DNA from: Neopestalotiopsis rosae
Taxonomy: Eukaryota > Ascomycota > Sordariomycetes > Amphisphaeriales > Sporocadaceae
Direction of reading: 5' to 3'
Length of the DNA stretch: 64,000 bases
NCBI GenBank assembly: GCA_023078685.1
Contig: JALGAS010000004.1
Span: 5,828,001 to 5,892,000 of the forward strand
The notes under the pieces were generated by a model, which had not been told where the DNA came from, searched no databases, and saw only the letters and a program-made list of their open reading frames with translations. Position numbers and translations under genes: made by a program. This document shows positions 57,074 through 64,000 of the stretch, piece by piece; positions within the stretch are counted from its first letter, which is position 1, and every line of letters begins with the position of its first letter.

Positions 57074-58656
57074 ATGGCTTTCAGAGTCATCAAAGCGCTC
57101 AGCGCTCTGAGCTTCCTTGCTCAAGAAGCTGCTGGTCTATCTCTTCCTCCTCTGATCCCTTCAATTCCTGGGGTCACTGAGCCTCTAGCCAGCAATGCTC
57201 CCCCTTTGCCCATTTTGCAATTGCCCACATCCCCTCTGCCTAGCCCAGAGTTTACTCCGAGCGACATAAAGCCCAAGAAGATTGGCTACTTCTGGACTGC
57301 AGCTGGAGACAACATTCATGCAGACTTCCTGGCCACTTACAGTCTGGATGATGTGAGTGACATTGAAACAATAATCGAACGACTCGAGGCTAATTTATCA
57401 AGGACACCTTCGGTACTCTTCTATGGGTGACAGACGTCCCAACCAGTGGCAACAGCCCCCACCACTTGGGAGTCTCTCAGGATGGAAAGACACTTGTCGG
57501 CGGTGGCCTCTTGTCGCTCCTCAAGACTCAAGATACTGCCTACTACTTTGACACCACCAACCCGTACCAGCCCAAGTTCTTGAAGAGCAACCGAGGTATC
57601 CTGGCCTCGATTGTCGATGAGATTCGTGCCAAACCTGATGGCGGATTCTTTATCACATACATGGGCTCCGCTGTCGGGACTGCTCCAGGTCGTCTCATTG
57701 AGACCGATGCCAACTTTGACATCATTGCCGAGTGGCCCGCCTTGACCGATGTCTCAAGCACCCTCAACATCCTCGGCGAGCAACACTCGCCTCACGGTTT
57801 ATCGATCGACTGGGACCGCAATGTTATTCTGACTTCCGACTTTGTTGTGCCTATTACGATCCTCAAGCCCACCTTGGGTATCCAAAAGGCCAGCACCTTG
57901 CGTCTGTGGGATCTCCCCACTCGCTCAATCATTAGCACCATTACCATTCCTGATGTAAGTTCCAAGAAACATGCCCCACTTGCATTTGACCGCCTAACAA
58001 TCATATAGGGTGAAGGCATCCAGGATGTCAAGTTCATCCCTGGAAATCCCGAGGGTGCTGCCATCGCCACAGCTGTTGGCCCCGGCCAGGTCTGGATCAT
58101 ATATCCCCACCGCAAGGATGCCAATGGCAACCAGGGCGTGGCCGAGCTTCTTTATGACCTCGGTGAAAAGGCTCGTAACAATCTTGCCATCTAGTGAGTC
58201 TTCTCTTCGCCTCTCTTTTTGGTCTATCATCCAAGAAAAGTCATTCTGATTGTTCGAACTACTAGCTCCGACATTTCTCAAGACGGCCGCTTCGCCTACT
58301 TCACCCTGACCTTGGCCGACCACATTGCAGCGCTCGATATCAGCGACCTGAGCAACGTCAAGCGCCTCGATGACCCCGATGAGGTGCAGCCCACCATTGG
58401 CCCACACTACCTGAAAATCACACCCGACCAGAAGCACCTCCTCGTCACCGACTACTTTGTGCAGACGGGAGACATTGGCATTGTCAATACCCCTGCCGAC
58501 TTCAAGGCTCTCTACATTGACATCCTCGATGATGGCAGCCTTAGCTTCAACCGTAGCATTGACTTTCCCCGCGAGTTTGCCAATCGTGGGGGCGCCAAGC
58601 CGCATTCTTCTGTCGTGTTTGATTTCACTGACCCGGAGAACCCCCTTTACTACTAA
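57074..58656 (+). CDS. secreted selenium-binding-protein / methanethiol-oxidase homologue
   Basis: Four exons (57074-57352, 57403-57954, 58009-58193, 58266-58656) give 468 residues. A signal peptide (to about AAGLS) and a Pro-rich spacer precede a seven-bladed propeller. Family blocks are clear: GYFWTAAGDNIHADF, NSPHHLGVSQDGKTLVGGGL, PDGGFFITYMGSAVG, GEQHSPHGLSIDWDRN, IQDVKFIPGNPEG, DISQDGRFAYFTLT and IGPHYLKITPDQKHLLVTDYF, ending KPHSSVVFDF. These match SBP56-type proteins; several are copper-dependent methanethiol oxidases, and the His clusters (PHH, HSPH, GPHY, KPHSS) are kept here. The cysteine motif of animal and plant SBP (CSSC region) is absent. Export from the cell would be unusual for the family. 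Confidence 0.9.
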
Positions 58657-58996
58657 GTGGAAAAGTAACCTTCTTTGTACTGGTTAGTACCATTCCATAC
58701 TAAGAGCAGAAGGATGATCCACAAAGTAACTTCGTGGTATGCAAGTAATTGAATCTGAGTTTGATAGTTAATCTTGGGTAGTTGAATTAATAATATAATG
58801 TGGCCGTGTGTTGAATCTACATTGACGATCGAAACAGATATTTGTCAGGAGGGCTTCTCTCAAGCGTATAGATGGAGCGTTGATTTTGCCAAAGGAACAA
58901 ACAGTCCCTAACGTACCAAGTACAAATTATATGCTTCTAAGTTGGGATTAAAAAAGTGAAACTACGGGTAAAAATACATCTTTGAGAATTTCAGCT
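58657..58996. other. intergenic between convergent genes
   Basis: 340 AT-rich bases holding two 3' UTRs. No gene is seen. Confidence 0.6.
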
Positions 58997-61900
58997 CTAA
59001 TTATAGCCATTAGAATATCCATTCTTTCGAGGCCCGGCAACACCCGGTGCCATTCCAGCAAACCCATCGAACAGAACCTTTTTAGCTATTTCAAAGTAAG
59101 CATGTGAACACGGTTTTCTTAGGAAAAAAAAGGGTATGGGTTACTCACCGACAGGGAAACTCTTCCAATCACCACCATCCTCGGATAAAAAGATGGGAAA
59201 AGCTCCGTTGAACAGCTTCCTCTTCATCTCGCCGGCCTCACCAGGTGATCGTCGGACGTTGGGACAGGCGCGGGCGAACTGGCGGAGCATGGCGGCCGCA
59301 GCCGTCTCCACGATCGGTCGACCCAAACACGCGTGCGGGCCGAAACCCTGGTGGAGGTATGTATCGTATGGCCGATCCAGCTTGATAGAGTCGGGGTTTG
59401 GGAACTTGGAAGGATCGCGGCCGGCGGTCATAAAGTCCACAAAGACCCCGGAACCTGGGGAGAGCGGCTTGGGCGCAGATGGAACGGTCACGGGGGTCGG
59501 GGATGCGACGACGCGGAGTACGCCAGAAGCAGCAGGGAACAATCGGAAACTGCAGTTCAAGATGTCAGGATTGATTCGCTTAGACAGAGACTTCGATAGA
59601 GGAGTGTTGATGAAATCTTACCCTTCAAGTGCATACTGCTTCAATTGCTCAAATGCTTTCGGGTCATCAGATTGAGACAAGCGGACGATATCCTTCCAGT
59701 GCTTCTGGTACTCATCCGAAAGGTAGATGTCAATCAGTTGAGCCCACTATGATTCAATCGGGTTAGTAACAAAAATACTTCAGATAAAAGGGGTGGAAAA
59801 GCAGGCTGCAGATGACCTACAGCTTGACCCTGCGTTGCGCAAGCCGCAGCAGCCGTTGGAATCAATGCCCAGACAACCTCGTCGACACTGTTGCCTTGGC
59901 CTTGCTCCATGAGCCGCTTGATCAAATCCCGGCCGAAATGTTCAAGGGTGTGAACAGCGCCGGAACCATTTTTGCCAAGAATCATGCCAAAGAGCTGCAT
60001 CAGTACCCCCTCGCCGCCCTTGATACCCTGGACAACACTCTTGACGGCCTCTCCGAGCTGAGCTGTCTCTCTTCCGGCCACCACCAAGTTCTTGTACGAT
60101 TTGGCAGTGTCGAGGTCAAGGAAGACGTACTCGAAGAGCTTGGCGAGGGTTTCATATAGCTCGCTAGGCGTGTATGATCGAGACAACGATGGGTGAGCTG
60201 GGAGCTCAGTGCCCTCGGGCCTCATGGGAATGCCGAAAAACCGACCGGTAAATTCAGCGTGAGCCAAGTTACCAATACTAAATGACAGATTAGCTGAGGT
60301 AGTCAAGAATTTGTACATGGTGCATACTCTTGGACAATATCAATCTGGTAGGAACTTCCAAGTTTGCGAGCGTTCTGCTTGATGAGCTTGGCTGTGGTCT
60401 TCTCATAGAACTCTCGGACCTCTGTCAAGGTATCGTCGGGACGGTACATCTTCTCCTTGATGAACTCTCTCTGGGCTGTGTTGGAGGGCTTATCGCCGCT
60501 CAGCATATAATCGTGCCCAGTAAGCTGTGCAGTATGAGGCCCCCCTGGATATCTGTCAGTCTTCTTTCTCATTTATTGCGACCAAATTGAAACTTACATG
60601 GAACCTTGAACTTTTGCTGATCGTGCAGTACTTGGACACAACCCTGCCAAGACGTGACGGGGATAGGGGGTCCAATGAAAGTAGGAGGATCATAGCTGAT
60701 AGGCTGGGGAGGTTTTGCAGCTCCCGAGCTGAAGATTTCCTTTGTCTTGGAGGGTATGCTGAAAGGGTACAGAGCATATACGCTGTTGTTGCGATGCCAG
60801 CCAGGGAATGCTCTCATGAGGAGTTTGTACATGACACCGCCACCAGCAACGTCAAAGTCGGAACTAGCCGCTGTGAAGCCAAAGGAGGTGAGACTTTGAG
60901 GGCCGTACTCATGCGCATAGAAGCGATCTCCTCTGACCAGAGTGAGGGCATCCGATAGAATGGCTTCCGAGATGGTGAAGCCTGGGCAAAGTCCGGAGCC
61001 AGGCGAGAATGCCGGCTTAGCTTGCTCTGCCATCAAACCTGGATACAATTCAATGTTATCAGGGTGGCCGTAAAGGGCCTCGACTGGACATAGTTAGCTT
61101 CCATCTCGAAACTTGACTATTACGGTGGAACTTACGGGCTTCGGCAACACCAGAGTCGGTAGAATTGACCTCCTCAAATGAAGTGAATGGCTTGAGGTTG
61201 AAGAATTGGCGGAATTCGTTCAGGGTCGCCATACCCCAATCTCTGCCTTGCTGGATGCCGAGAATCTCAATGGCCTTGAGTGCAACAGGGGTATTCTTAG
61301 CTCCAAAAGAGCCGGCCACGTTGTCCGTAGCTTGCTTGATAATTTTGACCAAGTCAGCATCACTATAGCTGCCGTCCTTTCCTCTCTTCAGTCCGCCAAA
61401 GGTCCAAGTCCCTGGGTTATTGGAGAAGTTCTCGTGAAACCACTTTCCAAGCAAGCCCAAGTACCGGTCAGTGGGCATGTCCTCTGGATGGCCATTCGAA
61501 CCAAAGATCTTGCGGTTCAAGTCATTCAACCAGGCCTCGTCGGCGCTGGACACTGCTGGATGCCATCGGTAGACAAAGTTGAACTCTGCAGAGACTTGGT
61601 TGCCAATACCATGAGGAGTGCCTTCGGGGTCAAAGACGCTGGTTGTGGTGTCTCGTGGATCAAGTCTCCAGTCCGAGGCAAATGGGTTGTCGTTGAGGTT
61701 GAGAATTGTCCGAAGATAATCGTTCAGAATAACATTCACGTAAAGGCCACATGTGATCAGTCGAGCAGTCTGGAAAAGATCATTGTCCCGTTTTTTGATG
61801 GCAACCGCGTTAGCATTCTCGCCATCTCTCTTGGGGTTGGGTCGCAGATCGAATCTGCCCTTCTCGTTGATGATTGCAAGCTCTCCAGCGACGTAGTTGT

Positions 61901-62762
61901 GGAAACGGTTGAATGAGACCAATAGTGCGCCTACTCCAGGAGGTTGGGCAAGGATTCTGCTCTCCGAAAAGGCGTCCTTCTTTAGCATACCATCCTTGAA
62001 GGTTCGCACTTGATTCTGTTCCTCTTGATTGTGGCCATACAGAGGGCCCAAGTCCAAGTAAGAGGATGATTTGACAACAGTACTATCATGACCATCAGTG
62101 CGGAAGATGTCATGAATGATGATCGTTCCAAAGTGGATAAGGGTGGATGAAACTCCATTAGGATGGGGACGAGCTGGTCCCCGGCGGGCCATGACAGTGT
62201 CAAAGATCAATCCAGGGTCAGGAAGCGCGCGTGTGTGGGTGTGTTGCGAGTTGACACTGCGTGCGTAGTGACTTCCAGCAGCTCCAAGCTGAGGATACTT
62301 GATGTTCTAAAATGGCGAGTCAGACACAACACCATACTTGGAGAATTATTATGATACCCACATTGAATGAACCATCTGCAGTCCTGTACTTGAACTCGTC
62401 GCCCAAGTACGAAAGGGGTGGATGCTCGAGTTTGCCCCATAACGTCTTGATGAACTGTTGGGATAGGTCTTGACGCACGCCGGAACTGTTGGGTAGAGAA
62501 ACAGCAAGTCGAATGATATCCTCGTACTATACATTGAAGTATCAGCCTGTGGTCCGAGAAATGTGGAAAAGATATAGAGGAGTCATACCAGGAACTGACG
62601 ATCGTCAACTTGTCCATTGTTGAGGTAGGTCTTGCCGAGCTTCTGCAGAAACTTCAAATTTGGTCCAATACGTCCGCTTTGGCTGTCCAGGTCCTCTTTG
62701 GCCGCCGAGAGGAGATTCATCACAGAACCCCACCCAGCCGAGGCTGTCTGCGTGGAAGACAT
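58997..62762 (-). CDS. psi-producing oxygenase / linoleate diol-synthase-like dioxygenase-P450 fusion
   Basis: Nine exons (62762-62589, 62526-62362, 62306-61136, 61083-60598, 60544-60328, 60277-59821, 59746-59622, 59549-59149, 59085-58997) give 1094 residues, the usual size. The N-terminal cyclooxygenase-like heme peroxidase has a distal His at about 178 (TIIIHDIF), and the catalytic Tyr at about 359 and proximal His at about 362 in EFNFVYRWHPAVS. The C-terminal P450 domain has its heme Cys at about 1006 in QGFGPHACLGRP, so it is not the Cys-less type of 10R-dioxygenases. The I-helix motif reads ATQGQ where 5,8- and 7,8-diol synthases have Asn-Gln-x-Gln. These enzymes oxygenate linoleic or oleic acid to 8R-hydroperoxide and isomerise it, producing oxylipin hormones that balance sexual and asexual sporulation. 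No signal peptide. Intact. Confidence 0.94.
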
Positions 62763-64000
62763 GTTGGCTGCCTCTATCCTTTACGAGTCTTGGCCTCTCG
62801 AAATATATGGTACAGATCTTCTGGATTTAATGTTTCAAGTAGTGTACAAAAATATAGGGAATTTGCAAAGATGACATGCAAGCCCTTATTCTTTCCTTTG
62901 CTGATACCGGTGGGCATCCCTTTTCTATTAAGTAAGACCTGCCCACCCGTTTCCAACACTGGCAATGGGATCAGCTCAGGCAAAGGGGCGTAAGCCGCGT
63001 TCTGAGCTTCCTTCTGCTTTCTGCATGGATCGGCGAGGCGTGAGCTTACCTAGAGAGACGACACCAAGCATTTCATGGCCTCATTGGCAGACCGCGATTC
63101 ACCAACATGGGGCATGATCTCGTAATCTGTCCCTCCCCAAATAGATAGTCACAGGAAGAGGCGCAGAGAAACGCGTGGCAAGGCGTTTATACAGTTCATG
63201 CCTATGAATCAACGAGAACAGGTTGTCCCGTGCCGGATCCCCTCGGCGGCTCAGCTCAGCTCGAGATCCAGAAACTGGGATCGAAGTAAGCATGCAGATA
63301 GAAGTAGCCTAGGCGGTTGGGCGGGTCCATGTTTCGACCAGGTATGAAATATGCAAGTTGAGAGGCGCACTGCTTGATATAGCTGTTCTCTGATTGGCTG
63401 AGTGGCGAGTGACACTAGTCATAAGCTGAAGACTTTTGGCTATACTGTGTAAACAATTTCCAAACTCAACGTTGTTTGCCCACTCCTGCATGTTAACTGC
63501 TTAGCATTGTCGGAGACCAATCCACAATGTGAGCAATCTTACAATGAAACCCACAGACAGAATTTATCATAGCTCGAAACTCAAGGTTTGTATCGTAAGG
63601 GATCAATGCGAGTGTTTCTATTGGCCGTGTTGTTGATTTGGCGTTTAAGATGCGGCTCAAGTCGATGCGCGGGCTGTTGAGGTAAAGCTTGTAGCTGCCG
63701 TGAGCTTACAGCCGTACCTGGATTAGCCTTCAGCGTACATGTCCGCAGCAGCTTGCCCATGTACCAGGCGAATCAAGGCAGGCAACAAATCTATGATCGA
63801 TGAGTCTTTGGGCCTCTTCACTGCATACCATCAGTGACCAAAATACAAGGGTGCTGCTGACTCTGATAGAGTTAATACTGGGCCAGACATCCAATCGGGT
63901 GATATTGTGCGAGCTGCATAGGCTATGGCTAGAATCAACTGCAGCATTCATTGGACACGAGACAATCATTTCCCCACGGCTGTAGGATCCAATATAAGCT
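62763..64000. other. upstream region, no gene seen
   Basis: The promoter of the psi-producing oxygenase and further sequence to the window edge. Only short chance frames are open. A gene might begin beyond 64000. Confidence 0.5.

Noticed and set aside
1..64000. CRISPR arrays, bacterial operons or ribosome-binding sites
   Set aside because: The intron structure and gene families are eukaryotic; no spaced direct-repeat array is present.

Overview
The window is nuclear DNA of a filamentous ascomycete (Pezizomycotina; a Sordariomycete is my guess, not shown). Genes are spaced 0.1-2.4 kb apart on both strands and mostly carry 1-8 short GT-AG introns with CTAAC/CTGAC-type branch sites. Gene content is typically fungal: an iterative polyketide synthase, HET proteins, a fungal rhodopsin-domain membrane protein, and a psi-producing oxygenase. 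I rebuilt the exons by eye; coding lengths are multiples of three across the stated junctions for nearly all models, and weaker junctions are flagged in the entries. Layout: (1) 0.5-7.2 kb holds a CCHC-motif hypothetical protein, an Hsp70-like ATPase and a rhodopsin-type membrane protein. (2) 8.1-24.5 kb looks like a polyketide cluster: a BBE-type FAD oxidase diverges from a 1920-residue non-reducing PKS across a 2.2 kb promoter region. A secreted GH43 glycosidase, an intron-containing tRNA-Ser(GCT), a cytochrome P450 and a divergent GST follow. The PKS reads KS-AT-PT-ACP-ACP-MT, with no SAT starter domain and no thioesterase or reductase, so loading and release must involve something unusual or another protein. 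(3) 24.5-50 kb is rich in gene families linked to fungal nonself recognition. A Ser/Thr-rich secreted protein comes first. An NLR/STAND-like protein without a visible P-loop then stands head-to-head with an AAA+ ATPase, and two HET-domain genes also stand head-to-head. A DUF2235 hydrolase with internal coding minisatellites closes the block. NmrA-like reductases, a membrane protein and a second P450 are interspersed. A decayed 3' end of a second STAND-like gene with its flank lies at 24.6-25.1 kb, split by a tRNA-like insert. (4) 51.6-62.8 kb is a run of redox enzymes: a GMC alcohol-oxidase-like flavoprotein, a secreted bicupin oxalate-decarboxylase-like protein, a secreted selenium-binding-protein/methanethiol-oxidase homologue and a dioxygenase-P450 fusion (Ppo/linoleate diol synthase family). 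The most interesting points are the domain make-up of the PKS, the STAND-like/AAA+ and HET/HET divergent pairs, the truncated STAND-like C-terminus compared with its fossil paralogue, the changed isomerase motif in the Ppo protein, and the secreted SBP homologue that lacks the usual cysteines.
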